From a virus: 64,000 nt of DNA. Shown here piece by piece: positions 17,742 through 25,354 of the stretch (the first letter of the stretch is position 1; each line of letters opens with the position of its first letter). The position numbers and the translations under genes were made by a program. Where the stretch lies: the IMG/VR virus record IMGVR_UViG_3300046167_000825, positions 62,001 to 126,000 of that record, one strand, 5' to 3'. The notes beneath the pieces are model-generated. The model was given only the letters and a program-made list of their open reading frames with translations, did not search any database and had not been told where the DNA came from.

Positions 17742-18053
17742 ATGATGGAACAGACTTTACAAGGAGTTTCTATCATGCTTCCCCCTTCTTCGGTATCCAC
17801 TACCATCGACAATTACATCTGGGATCTCGCCCAGCACCAACCACTCATAGACGACTTGGAGAAAAACCTTCAAGTGATCTGTTTGTTTCACCCCGAAAGA
17901 GAAATCCTTTATCTGATAGATGATTATTACCATCTACCCGTAGCAATAAAGAAAATCACAACTAACCCTAGAGAAGACATCCAAGAACTAGCGTATCTTT
18001 GGTTCTCTCTCATACAACTAGCACGAGGACGATATGCCACAATCACTGCTTGA
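17742..18053 (+). CDS. hypothetical protein, 103 aa
   Basis: Start at 17742 chosen for the GAGAGGATAGG site; an in-frame ATG at 17709 inside the preceding gene has none. The protein is mixed alpha/beta (NLQVICLFHPEREILYLID) with a helical end (DIQELAYLWFSLIQLARGRY). No recognised domain. Its 3' end overlaps the next gene by 20 bases. Confidence 0.6.
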   Translation: MMEQTLQGVSIMLPPSSVSTTIDNYIWDLAQHQPLIDDLEKNLQVICLFHPEREILYLIDDYYHLPVAIKKITTNPREDIQELAYLWFSLIQLARGRYATITA

Positions 18054-18321
18054 CAGAATGGATTACACACAACTTAAAAGCCTTGCTGAGTCACGAGGGT
18101 GCTTACCCGAAGAACCTCATAACAGTGAAGAGATACGAAAAGCCATCCACGATTGGGAGATGGATCGTGGCTTACCCTTCAAGGGTTTGAGAGAGATTGC
18201 CACGAAAAATACCGAGAACACTACCAACTTGAGTGAGGTCTTACAAGCCCTTTCTGAGTTACAGACAACGGTCAATGAAGTCAATGACCGATTGAAACGA
18301 TTAGAGAACAAACATGCGTAG
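18034..18321 (+). CDS. hypothetical protein with C-terminal coiled coil
   Basis: A 95-residue protein with site CACGAGG before the ATG. The first part (MDYTQLKSLAESRGCL) resembles short SAP-like helices. The end is a heptad coiled coil (LQALSELQTTVNEVNDRLKR), so the protein probably oligomerises. It overlaps genes on both sides, including the 38-residue membrane peptide that follows. Function unknown. Confidence 0.6.
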   Translation: MPQSLLDRMDYTQLKSLAESRGCLPEEPHNSEEIRKAIHDWEMDRGLPFKGLREIATKNTENTTNLSEVLQALSELQTTVNEVNDRLKRLENKHA

Positions 18322-18430
18322 ATTTCTGAAACACAAAATGAAGTACGTTTTCTTAGGGGTTGTCATCACGACAGTCATCGGTGCTTCAATGATAAAGGTG
18401 ACTCTCAAGCCTACTCGGAGTTATGTATGA
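18314..18430 (+). CDS. 38-aa single-span membrane peptide
   Basis: The frame MRRFLKHKMKYVFLGVVITT and on starts at 18314, overlapping the previous stop by 8 bases, and ends in an ATGA overlap with the next gene. A basic start (RR..KHK) is followed by one hydrophobic span (VFLGVVITTVIGASMI) and a short tail. This is the layout of a small type II or signal-anchor membrane peptide. Tight packing between two genes supports expression; no family is recognised. Confidence 0.5.
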   Translation: MRRFLKHKMKYVFLGVVITTVIGASMIKVTLKPTRSYV

Positions 18431-19152
18431 AACTTATCTCTTTTAGGGGTGTGCGAACTACAAGTGATTTGAAGCAAGCCCTAGATTCTTTAGAGGCTCG
18501 TCTAGCGAAAGTCGGGGGAGTCCATTTGAAGATATCCTCTAGTGATGTTTCTCCTTTAGGTGGGTTGGGTCGTGAGATTCGTATGAACCTTGAGGGTGAC
18601 CACACCAAAGAGGAATTGATGTGCCTCTTATGGGGGAACGCCATACCTTGTGGGTTCACACCCATCGACCGTTATCCCAACTTGAACACCGACACGAAAA
18701 ATGTATTTCATTTTTATGGTGCTTGGCAGATATTGCTGGATAATCATTTGAAAGAAGGGCAAGGAGAGTTTGCTTTTTCATCCCTCGTCTGTGCTTGTCA
18801 GTGCGAACTAGGTGTGTGGGAGGGTGGTCGTGCCATAGAGAGAGCGATACAAGCCCATCTACACCGTCTTGGTTATTCTGTGGGTGCTATCACTGGTTCT
18901 ATCTCTGAACTAGACTTGAGGGCTTTCAATGCGTTGGGTTTGTCTAGCCTCCCTCTCGAAACCATTTTGAAAAGACTCACTTCATTTGAGAAGCCGAAGC
19001 CTAGCCCACAAGAAACCCAGACGGGACATCTTGTTTTACCCGATATTGAACATCAAGTGTATTCGTATGGTAATGTGGCAACGACTCAGACCACGAATGG
19101 TGCTTTGATTACAAAACGAGGCTACGGTAGGATAATTATAGATTTTCCTTGA
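18427..19152 (+). CDS. hypothetical protein with a peptidoglycan-binding-like segment
   Basis: A 241-residue protein starting in an ATGA overlap. Residues about 135-170 (AIERAIQAHLHRLGYSVGAI, then SELDLRAFNALGL) resemble a PG_binding_1 repeat, which usually reads L-x-x-LGY-x-x-G-x-hydrophobic-D/T-G then an aromatic helix. The rest (LLWGNAIPCGFTPIDRY, and a Thr/Gly-rich tail) is unassigned. No signal peptide. It could be a virion or lysis accessory protein, but the domain call is weak. A promoter begins 3 bases after its stop. Confidence 0.5.
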   Translation: MKLISFRGVRTTSDLKQALDSLEARLAKVGGVHLKISSSDVSPLGGLGREIRMNLEGDHTKEELMCLLWGNAIPCGFTPIDRYPNLNTDTKNVFHFYGAWQILLDNHLKEGQGEFAFSSLVCACQCELGVWEGGRAIERAIQAHLHRLGYSVGAITGSISELDLRAFNALGLSSLPLETILKRLTSFEKPKPSPQETQTGHLVLPDIEHQVYSYGNVATTQTTNGALITKRGYGRIIIDFP

Positions 19153-19154
19153 AA

Positions 19155-19184
19155 GGGATCGTGTCCTAGATTCTTTTCCGTATA
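19155..19184 (+). promoter_or_regulatory. phage promoter-like element (exact consensus)
   Basis: GGGATCGT, 15 bases, CCGTATA, 33 bases before the ATG at 19217. The upstream in-frame ATG at 19184 lies inside the element and would not be on a transcript started here. Confidence 0.75.
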
Positions 19185-19216
19185 TGCCTCTGAAACTATT
19201 TAACCCAGAGGTATTT

Positions 19217-20821
19217 ATGGATGAGATATTGAAGAAAGCCTATACGAAGTTGCAGAAGGTTCGTGAGGACACAGAGTTGGAGATACGGAACTCCACTTAC
19301 ATAAAAGACAAGATTGTTCTGTTGGATGGTCGAGAAATCGACTTCAAGTTGAGGTATTATCAAGCCCAGATGGTGGTACATCTTCTGACAATGAGAAGAT
19401 TCGTGGTAGGGGATGACACGGGTTTGGGTAAAACTCTTGAGGCAATTGCTTCCCTTTGTTATTTGTGGGAGAAGAATCCAGCCAAAAAAGTGATTGTGAT
19501 GACAAACAAATCGGTGGTGGGTCAGTGGGCATCCGAGTTTGAGAAGTTCACGGAAGGTGTCACCACATATCAAATTAAAGGCACGAAGAAGAAGCGACAG
19601 AAGCAGTTGGATGAGTTTTGGTCACACGAGGACACCCCTTCAGTTGCTATTATGGGATATCGCAGTGCTTGCTCGGACTTTGAGATTCTCCAGCATTGGA
19701 CAGATTACAATATTGTGTTTGATGAAGCAACGGCATTTAAGACACCTACCACACAAGTACATCAAGTTTGTAAGCATCTTGCTAGTAATGCTGACCGTGC
19801 TTTCGGACTCACAGCAACCCTAATCAAGAACAATTTATTGGAGGGGTGGGGTATTTATAAGGTGATTGTCCCCGACCTCTTCACACCCCATAAGAACGCT
19901 TTCGTGAAGCAGTTCTGTGTGACTCGCTTACAGAAGATTAAAGGTGGTCGGAAGATACCTATTATTGTGGGTTATCGGAAACGGGATATCATGCGTTTCC
20001 GTGATATGATTGACCCCTTCTATCTCGGTCGACCCAAGCACTCTGTGGCATCTGAACTCCCCGTCTTAACCACAAAGAAACTTCGTGTTGGTATGACGAC
20101 ATTCCAACATCAGAAATACCAAGAAGCCTTGACGGGATTGCTAGAACTAGGGACTGGTGAGGAAAAGGAAGTCACGAAACTAACGGCTATTATCTACTGT
20201 CAAGAGATAGCCAATCACCCTTGTTTGATTGAGTGTGATGGTGCATCTGAGAAGTACAACACTTTGGAACAAATGCTGACAGAGGGTGGTGACCTTTATG
20301 GAGAGAAGGTCATTGTCTACACTCGTTTTCGCAAGTTGGTGGATCACTGCATCCCCCTACTTGAGAAGAAGAAGATTAAATGTGTTCGTGTGACTGGTTC
20401 AGAGAATGAGGATCAACGGAAGGACTCCCAAGACATATTCCAAAATCTGGAATCTGGAACGAATGTCATTTGGTTGACGGCTGCTGGTGGGGAAGCGATC
20501 AATCTCCAAAGTGCGAAGGCGATTATTTTCTATGATAGTCCTTGGAGTGCTGGAGATTACTTGCAAATACTCGGTCGCATGATCCGTATTGGTTCGCCCA
20601 ATGACCGTTGTTACGCCATCCATCTAGTCTGTGAAGACACAGTCGATGAGAGAGTGATGGATGTCTTGAGCCGAAAGATGAAACTCATTGAAAGTATCAT
20701 CGGAAAGCGATTAAAAGGTGAAGAGGGATCGGAAAATGATGAGAATACCGTAATAAAACAGACGAGTGAACTCGGAGATATTTTCTCAGCCCTCCAACAA
20801 GACGCAAGGAAGAAAAAATGA
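19217..20821 (+). CDS. SNF2-family DEAD/H-like ATPase/helicase
   Basis: 534 residues. Start taken at 19217 (MDEILKK) because AGAGG precedes it and the alternative ATG at 19184 is inside the promoter. Helicase superfamily 2 motifs appear in order: LRYYQAQMV (Q-like), VVGDDTGLGKTLEA (Walker A, about 65-73), VMTNKSVVGQW (Ia), VFDEATAFK (DEAH-type Walker B, about 169-172), LTAT (III), VIVYTRFRKLVD (IV), WLTAAGGEAINLQSA (V) and YLQILGRMIRIGSPN (VI). Probably an ATP-driven DNA translocase that remodels protein-DNA complexes or branched DNA during replication. It overlaps the next gene by 4 bases, linking it to the replicative helicase. Confidence 0.9.
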   Translation: MDEILKKAYTKLQKVREDTELEIRNSTYIKDKIVLLDGREIDFKLRYYQAQMVVHLLTMRRFVVGDDTGLGKTLEAIASLCYLWEKNPAKKVIVMTNKSVVGQWASEFEKFTEGVTTYQIKGTKKKRQKQLDEFWSHEDTPSVAIMGYRSACSDFEILQHWTDYNIVFDEATAFKTPTTQVHQVCKHLASNADRAFGLTATLIKNNLLEGWGIYKVIVPDLFTPHKNAFVKQFCVTRLQKIKGGRKIPIIVGYRKRDIMRFRDMIDPFYLGRPKHSVASELPVLTTKKLRVGMTTFQHQKYQEALTGLLELGTGEEKEVTKLTAIIYCQEIANHPCLIECDGASEKYNTLEQMLTEGGDLYGEKVIVYTRFRKLVDHCIPLLEKKKIKCVRVTGSENEDQRKDSQDIFQNLESGTNVIWLTAAGGEAINLQSAKAIIFYDSPWSAGDYLQILGRMIRIGSPNDRCYAIHLVCEDTVDERVMDVLSRKMKLIESIIGKRLKGEEGSENDENTVIKQTSELGDIFSALQQDARKKK

Positions 20822-21579
20822 AACACCCCCACGCCAACCCAAAATGCAAGGCTTGTAAAGGAGAAGGCAAAATCCGTATCCAAACCAAGAATGCCCCTCC
20901 CAAAGAAAAGTTGTGTGACTGCACCATAGCCTCTCGTCTGCTGAAAAATGCTGACAATGGGTGGTACGGGGTATCCTCTGCACCAAAAGTGTCAGAAAGT
21001 CCTTTGTCGGAAGTTTTAGATAGCAATGTGTGGATGACTGCACCCATTGATTGGATGAAAGCCCATGTTCGTCACATTGCTATACGGAAACCGTTATCGT
21101 GGCGATACAAGGTCATCACCGATAAAGAGTTGATGGCTTCTTGGTTGGCGACTGCTGCTCTCGCTGGAGTTGATATCCTAGACAAAGAAGCGTACTCGGT
21201 CACGACTGCCAAACTGTCAATTGAGGATTTGGTTCAGCCGTATGATCTTGTTATTATTCGATTGGGTGTCAAAGCGGCAAGGAACTCGGCTATGCCAGAG
21301 GTATTATTGGAAGCCCTTGCTTTGAGAGATCACTTAGAACTCCCCACATGGGTGTGGGATCAGCCGAGCAGACCTTTACATGAGGGGCATCGGTGTTGGT
21401 CTATGCAAGTGCAAGTGGAACTCAATGCGTGGGCGAGAGTGAAGCACAATGGGATTGCGAGGGTATCCTCCCCATTGGTTGAGGATTTATCCGACACTTT
21501 GACCCCGAATAGACATCGCACCCAATCTTCAAATCGACCAAAAATAAGAACCTTATCATCATCTACGAGAAAGAAATGA
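20818..21579 (+). CDS. zinc-finger protein beside the replicative helicase
   Basis: 253 residues, starting in an ATGA overlap with the SNF2 gene and ending in one with the helicase gene. The N-terminus has CKACKGEGKIR and then CDC, a four-cysteine zinc-binding pattern like the DnaJ or primase-associated type. A later part (PYDLVIIRLGVKAARNSAMP) reads like a degenerate ATPase sensor region, although no Walker A motif is present. Position directly before a DnaB-like helicase suggests a helicase loader or partner; this is inference from gene order. The C-terminus is basic and disordered. Confidence 0.6.
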   Translation: MKHPHANPKCKACKGEGKIRIQTKNAPPKEKLCDCTIASRLLKNADNGWYGVSSAPKVSESPLSEVLDSNVWMTAPIDWMKAHVRHIAIRKPLSWRYKVITDKELMASWLATAALAGVDILDKEAYSVTTAKLSIEDLVQPYDLVIIRLGVKAARNSAMPEVLLEALALRDHLELPTWVWDQPSRPLHEGHRCWSMQVQVELNAWARVKHNGIARVSSPLVEDLSDTLTPNRHRTQSSNRPKIRTLSSSTRKK

Positions 21580-23090
21580 AAACACTCTTACGATCAGCCT
21601 TTCAAGTACAATCCTCTGAATCCCTTGATTTCGCCTTACAGAACTACAACCTCATTCGGGGCTCTGGATTATCCTTTGACCTCCCCGAAGACACCACGAT
21701 ATGGAAGTACATTGTTGACTTTGTTCGTGACCACCAACATGTCCCCAATATAGGAACATTGCGAACACACTTTGACCGTATCCAAGAACATACCGTGGCA
21801 GATAGGCTTGAAATGTTGTCGATGGAGAAACCCAAAGTTCAAGGGGATTTCCGTGTTCACCTCAATGTGTTGGTGGAGGATAAACGCCTCAGAAAAATGA
21901 ATCAAATCCTAGCCGATGCCAAATCTATCTTGACAACGGGTATTCAAATCAAAGAGGGGAAAAAGACTAGAGTGATGAAAGGCCCAGTCGACTCAGTTCG
22001 CTTTATCCTTGACAACTCTCAAGAGGTTGTTGCACCCGTAACGGGAGAACGCTTATCGGGGGATGTCACAAGTGACGGTGTTGACTTTTGGGATGAGTAT
22101 GAACGAGTGGAGAGTGACCCTTTGGCTGGAATGGGGCAGTTCTGTGGGATTGAACAAATCGACACGGCTATTCGTGGTGCGAAGAAACAAGAGTTGTGGC
22201 TTCATGCCGCTTTCACGGGAGGGTTGAAGAGTACCTTCACTCTGAACTGGGCATACAACCAAGCCGTCTATTATAAGTTCAGTTCGTGCTTCTTCTCATT
22301 GGAAATGCCTTACAAACAAGTACGAAGAATCTTGTATGCCATGCACAGTGGTCACGAGAAGTTCGATAAAGTTCGCCCCAAAGGAAAAGGGGATGGTGTA
22401 ACGGTTCAAGGGATACAGTTCGGGGAACTCTCAGCCAAAGCAAGGAAGTTCGTGAAAGAGTATGTAGTTCCCGATTTCAATGACCCAGAGAACAACTATG
22501 GTTCAATATACATCGAAGTGGCTGACCCCGACAAGGAAGCCATTAAAGTCGCTGACATTCGTTCCCGTGCCGAAACCATATTCGCCAAGAACCCCTTCAA
22601 AATACTCTTTGTCGACCACGCTCTATTGGTTGCCCCCCGTAAGTGGGTGTCAAGCACCACAGAACGATTAAACGAGGTTCTGAGGGACTGTAAGCGAATG
22701 GCTATGAACTTCAATCGTGGTGAAGGTATGGCAGTGTTGTGTTTGTTTCAGATATCTCGTGAGGGATTTAAGAGTGCCATGAAGAAAGGGGAGAAAGACC
22801 CAGAGAAAAGAGGGGAGTATGATCTCACGATGTTGTCGTATGCAAATGAAGCCGAGCGAAGTTCGGATATTGTGACAGCGACTTGGGTGGATGATGACCT
22901 CCGAAAAGAGTCTTTGGTGAAGTTCCAGTGTTTGAAGACTCGTGATCACGCCCCCTTTGAGCGTTTCACGGCTAGTGTTCATTGGGAAACTAGGCGAGTG
23001 AAAACCCTTGACCCCAACGAACACGGGCTGAATGTTGAGGAAGTGGGTCAGAGTATAGACGATCAAATCGAAGCCGTTCTCCCCGTTTGA
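21576..23090 (+). CDS. DnaB-like replicative DNA helicase
   Basis: 504 residues with a RecA-type core. Walker A at about 212-220 reads AFTGGLKST, with Leu instead of the usual Gly before the Lys. Further core elements are SSCFFSLEMPYKQVRRILYA (motif Ia/H1a of DnaB), FKILFVDHALLV (Walker B), and an arginine-finger-like RGEYDLTMLSYANEAERSSD. The N-terminal ~150 residues are helical, as in DnaB primase-interaction domains. It should unwind DNA 5'-3' at the phage replication fork. A promoter begins at its last codons. Confidence 0.85.
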   Translation: MKTLLRSAFQVQSSESLDFALQNYNLIRGSGLSFDLPEDTTIWKYIVDFVRDHQHVPNIGTLRTHFDRIQEHTVADRLEMLSMEKPKVQGDFRVHLNVLVEDKRLRKMNQILADAKSILTTGIQIKEGKKTRVMKGPVDSVRFILDNSQEVVAPVTGERLSGDVTSDGVDFWDEYERVESDPLAGMGQFCGIEQIDTAIRGAKKQELWLHAAFTGGLKSTFTLNWAYNQAVYYKFSSCFFSLEMPYKQVRRILYAMHSGHEKFDKVRPKGKGDGVTVQGIQFGELSAKARKFVKEYVVPDFNDPENNYGSIYIEVADPDKEAIKVADIRSRAETIFAKNPFKILFVDHALLVAPRKWVSSTTERLNEVLRDCKRMAMNFNRGEGMAVLCLFQISREGFKSAMKKGEKDPEKRGEYDLTMLSYANEAERSSDIVTATWVDDDLRKESLVKFQCLKTRDHAPFERFTASVHWETRRVKTLDPNEHGLNVEEVGQSIDDQIEAVLPV

Positions 23091-23118
23091 GGTCGTTCTG
23101 AGTGTGTGTTTCCGTATA
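23089..23118 (+). promoter_or_regulatory. phage promoter-like element
   Basis: GAGGTCGT, 15 bases, CCGTATA, 31 bases before the ATG at 23149. The upstream box overlaps the helicase stop codon. Confidence 0.65.
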
Positions 23119-23148
23119 AGGTTCACACACTCAAACTTGGAGAGCACA

Positions 23149-23535
23149 ATGAGAGTAACATCATTCAAAAGTGGTAGTAAGCGTAAATCCAGTATGGAAT
23201 ATTACAAGGATATTTACCTCAATATAAATGGCACTGACACGAAAGTGGGGCTGATTGGTAAAACGGGGTGGGGGGAGTATCTGGAATACCGAGTGTACTT
23301 CTTCAAAAATGACTTTGATGTTGCAAGCAGATCGATGCGTTTGCTCCACCATAATATCAGCCACAATCTCACTCAAAACACATCCCCCAATAAAGATGAA
23401 TCTGTGATCTTGATGCAAACCTACGACAATCTTAAAGAAGCAAATGGCTATGCCAAACGAGTCTTCAAGGACACTAAGACATTAAAGACAGAAATGTTCA
23501 ATGTCTATCTTAAACTACTACAAGCACTTGGGTGA
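23149..23535 (+). CDS. hypothetical protein, paralogue of the next gene
   Basis: 128 residues from the ATG at 23149 (site TTGGAGAG). The ATG at 23104 in the same frame lies within the promoter. The C-terminal ~25 residues (KDTKTLKTEMFNVYLKLLQA) match the next gene (HSKETLKEEMFNIYIKLLQP), and both share the YRV strand near the middle. The pair are tandem paralogues. Beta-rich core and helical tail; no known family. Confidence 0.65.
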   Translation: MRVTSFKSGSKRKSSMEYYKDIYLNINGTDTKVGLIGKTGWGEYLEYRVYFFKNDFDVASRSMRLLHHNISHNLTQNTSPNKDESVILMQTYDNLKEANGYAKRVFKDTKTLKTEMFNVYLKLLQALG

Positions 23536-23590
23536 GTCATGTTCCGAAAACACCCAGATCATATACTACAAACGGCAACGATAGGTCAAG

Positions 23591-23926
23591 TTGACCGACA
23601 TAGATTCGCAAATGCTGGGATCGATGGTGATATACCGAAAATGCCTAGATATCCAATGGCACACCAAAGACAAGAAATACCTCAAACTAGGTGCGTTGAC
23701 TCCCATCAAAATGGGGAAGGGACTCATTGAGTACCGTGTGTTTTATGTATGTCCCAATTATAAGATGGGGAGTTCCAATAACTCTCACGATGGTTGGATT
23801 CTCATGGATATCTTCCCTAGCGAAGAAGAAGCCAAGGAATACATACACAGTGTGTTTCACAGCAAAGAAACCTTAAAAGAAGAAATGTTTAATATATACA
23901 TCAAACTCCTACAACCAATTGGGTAA
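23591..23926 (+). CDS. hypothetical protein, tandem paralogue; start uncertain
   Basis: 111 residues if a TTG at 23591 (AGG at 23582) is used; ATGs at 23612 and 23624 are alternatives without ribosome sites. It is paralogous to 23149-23535 through the shared end (EEMFNIYIKLLQPIG) and through GLIEYRVFYV against EYLEYRVYFF. An ATG at 23539 opens a different frame that covers the expected N-terminus, so a frameshift or an unusual start is possible. Function unknown. Confidence 0.5.
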   Translation: MTDIDSQMLGSMVIYRKCLDIQWHTKDKKYLKLGALTPIKMGKGLIEYRVFYVCPNYKMGSSNNSHDGWILMDIFPSEEEAKEYIHSVFHSKETLKEEMFNIYIKLLQPIG

Positions 23927-23934
23927 AGTGAAAA

Positions 23935-24177
23935 ATGCAACGATCTGAACACGAAATCAAGTTTATTAAAGAGTACTGCAAAAGGATGATGACGGTGGTG
24001 TGTGCTAACTACGCAAGAGAGCAAGCATATCCCCCCATCACCGAGCCGTACTTTTCTATGATGAAAGAGATGGGTTTATTGGGTAAGAAAGACCCCAATG
24101 CACCGACCGCAAAGGGTTGGAAGACTGCCACAACACAACTACGCAAAGGGGGTTCTATGCCCTACAGAGCCAAATAA
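23935..24177 (+). CDS. hypothetical protein, 80 aa
   Basis: Starts 8 bases after the previous stop with a weak AGTGAAA site. Helical, basic protein (EIKFIKEYCKRMMTVVC, later AKGWKTATTQLRKGG). The order of helices with a terminal basic turn could suit a small DNA-binding protein, but no motif is clear. Followed by an AAGGAG site for the next gene. Confidence 0.55.
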   Translation: MQRSEHEIKFIKEYCKRMMTVVCANYAREQAYPPITEPYFSMMKEMGLLGKKDPNAPTAKGWKTATTQLRKGGSMPYRAK

Positions 24178-24188
24178 GGAGAACTATT

Positions 24189-24758
24189 ATGGGTGGAAAC
24201 GGTTATTCAAGCGATGACAATCGCTCTATGCAACTCAACGACAATAACGACAGATACTATTCCTCACGAGGCATTGATCGTGACGATGATTATGACGATG
24301 ATGGAGATTATGGGGATTCTCTTTATGGTTCAAAGCCCGTAGCCGAGTTTAAGGGGTACATAGAGATTACTGAGTTCCTCCCCTACTTTGAGAGATGGAT
24401 TGAGAACCTAAAAATCAATACGGGTAAAGCATACGAAACCACAACTGTGTTCAAGGGTTTCACCACCAAAGGCTATGTTCCCTACTTTATCGGTTTCAAC
24501 TATTTCGATAAAGAGCAAGCCGTTACTTGGGGCTACTACCGAACTCGTGCTTTGATTGATTACTTGGCAGACAAGAACTTGGGCTGGACAATGTATCGGA
24601 GTGAGATCATTGAGTACAAGGTTGGGGATTGGAATAACTTTAATTATTCAGCCGAAAGGGTTTTGTGGGCGAACCACTTGATCTATAAGAAGAACGGATT
24701 GGATTTCCCAAACCTTGAAGAAGCCAAGAACATGTTCCTCACAGTACAAGAAGATTAA
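24189..24758 (+). CDS. hypothetical protein, 189 aa, acidic N-terminus
   Basis: Start at 24189 chosen for the AAGGAG site. The first ~45 residues are Asp/Tyr/Ser-rich and probably disordered (RDDDYDDDGDYGDSLYG). The rest is aromatic and mixed alpha/beta (TEFLPYFERWIENL, KGYVPYFIGFNYFDKEQAV). No recognised domain. It is the last gene before the methyltransferase cluster, 2 bases upstream of it. Confidence 0.6.
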   Translation: MGGNGYSSDDNRSMQLNDNNDRYYSSRGIDRDDDYDDDGDYGDSLYGSKPVAEFKGYIEITEFLPYFERWIENLKINTGKAYETTTVFKGFTTKGYVPYFIGFNYFDKEQAVTWGYYRTRALIDYLADKNLGWTMYRSEIIEYKVGDWNNFNYSAERVLWANHLIYKKNGLDFPNLEEAKNMFLTVQED

Positions 24759-24760
24759 AG

Positions 24761-25354
24761 ATGACTATACTATCCATAAATCAAGGGGATTGCTTGGAGC
24801 ATTTGACAACGATGCCAGACGGTTCTGTTGACAGTGTATTGTGTGATCCACCCTATGGGTTGAAGTTCTTCTCACACAACGGTGGGTTTGATAACATAGG
24901 GAACGCCACCCAACAGAAAGAATGGCATCGTGAATGGGTGACACACGCATATCGGCTGTTGAAACCCAACGGTGTTATCAAAGCCTTTTCTAGTCCACGA
25001 ACTCTGCACCATCTGTTGGCGATAATGGTGGAGATCGGCTTTGAGGTGTCCGTAGATTCTTGGTTGTATGTGTCTGGGCGACCAAAGACCATTGATGTGG
25101 CAAAGAGTATTACGGCTTACGAACTAACGGGTTCTTCCTATCAAGGGAAGTTCCACGAACTATCCAAAGGACACAAGAGGTCGAAACTAGACATAGACGA
25201 CTATGTGAATCGAGGGAAGTTCTTCACAAAGGGGCATCAAGAAACCCTAGATTTTGAACTAACCGAGAACGGTCAGAAATGGGATGGATGGCAGTACGGA
25301 TTGAAACCAGCATTTGAACCAATAATTATGGGCTATAAAGGAGCAAAACAATGA
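24761..25354 (+). CDS. DNA methyltransferase, catalytic first module only
   Basis: 197 residues matching the N-terminal third of phage DNA methyltransferases of the DPPY type (adenine-N6 or cytosine-N4). Visible parts are the start LSINQGDCLEHLTTMPDGSV, the catalytic motif IV VLCDPPYGLKF (DPPY at 29-32), LLKPNGVIKAF, the conserved loop LYVSGRPKTIDVAKS, and the end YGLKPAFEPIIMGYKG. The SAM-binding FxGxG motif, normally C-terminal in this permuted order, is absent, so the chain cannot be a complete enzyme alone. Its stop overlaps the next gene (ATGA), a paralogue of the same module that carries an intein. Confidence 0.8.
   Translation: MTILSINQGDCLEHLTTMPDGSVDSVLCDPPYGLKFFSHNGGFDNIGNATQQKEWHREWVTHAYRLLKPNGVIKAFSSPRTLHHLLAIMVEIGFEVSVDSWLYVSGRPKTIDVAKSITAYELTGSSYQGKFHELSKGHKRSKLDIDDYVNRGKFFTKGHQETLDFELTENGQKWDGWQYGLKPAFEPIIMGYKGAKQ

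Noticed and set aside
19184-19216. ATG at 19184 as start of the SNF2 gene
   Set aside because: It overlaps the promoter's downstream box and has no ribosome site; the ATG at 19217 has both in place.
22668-23168. 166-codon minus-strand frame at the helicase end
   Set aside because: Antisense to the helicase and to the promoter at 23089; no domain seen.
23539-23730. 63-codon frame between the tandem paralogues
   Set aside because: Its product has no similarity to the paralogue except by position; kept only as a possible frameshifted start in the entry at 23591.
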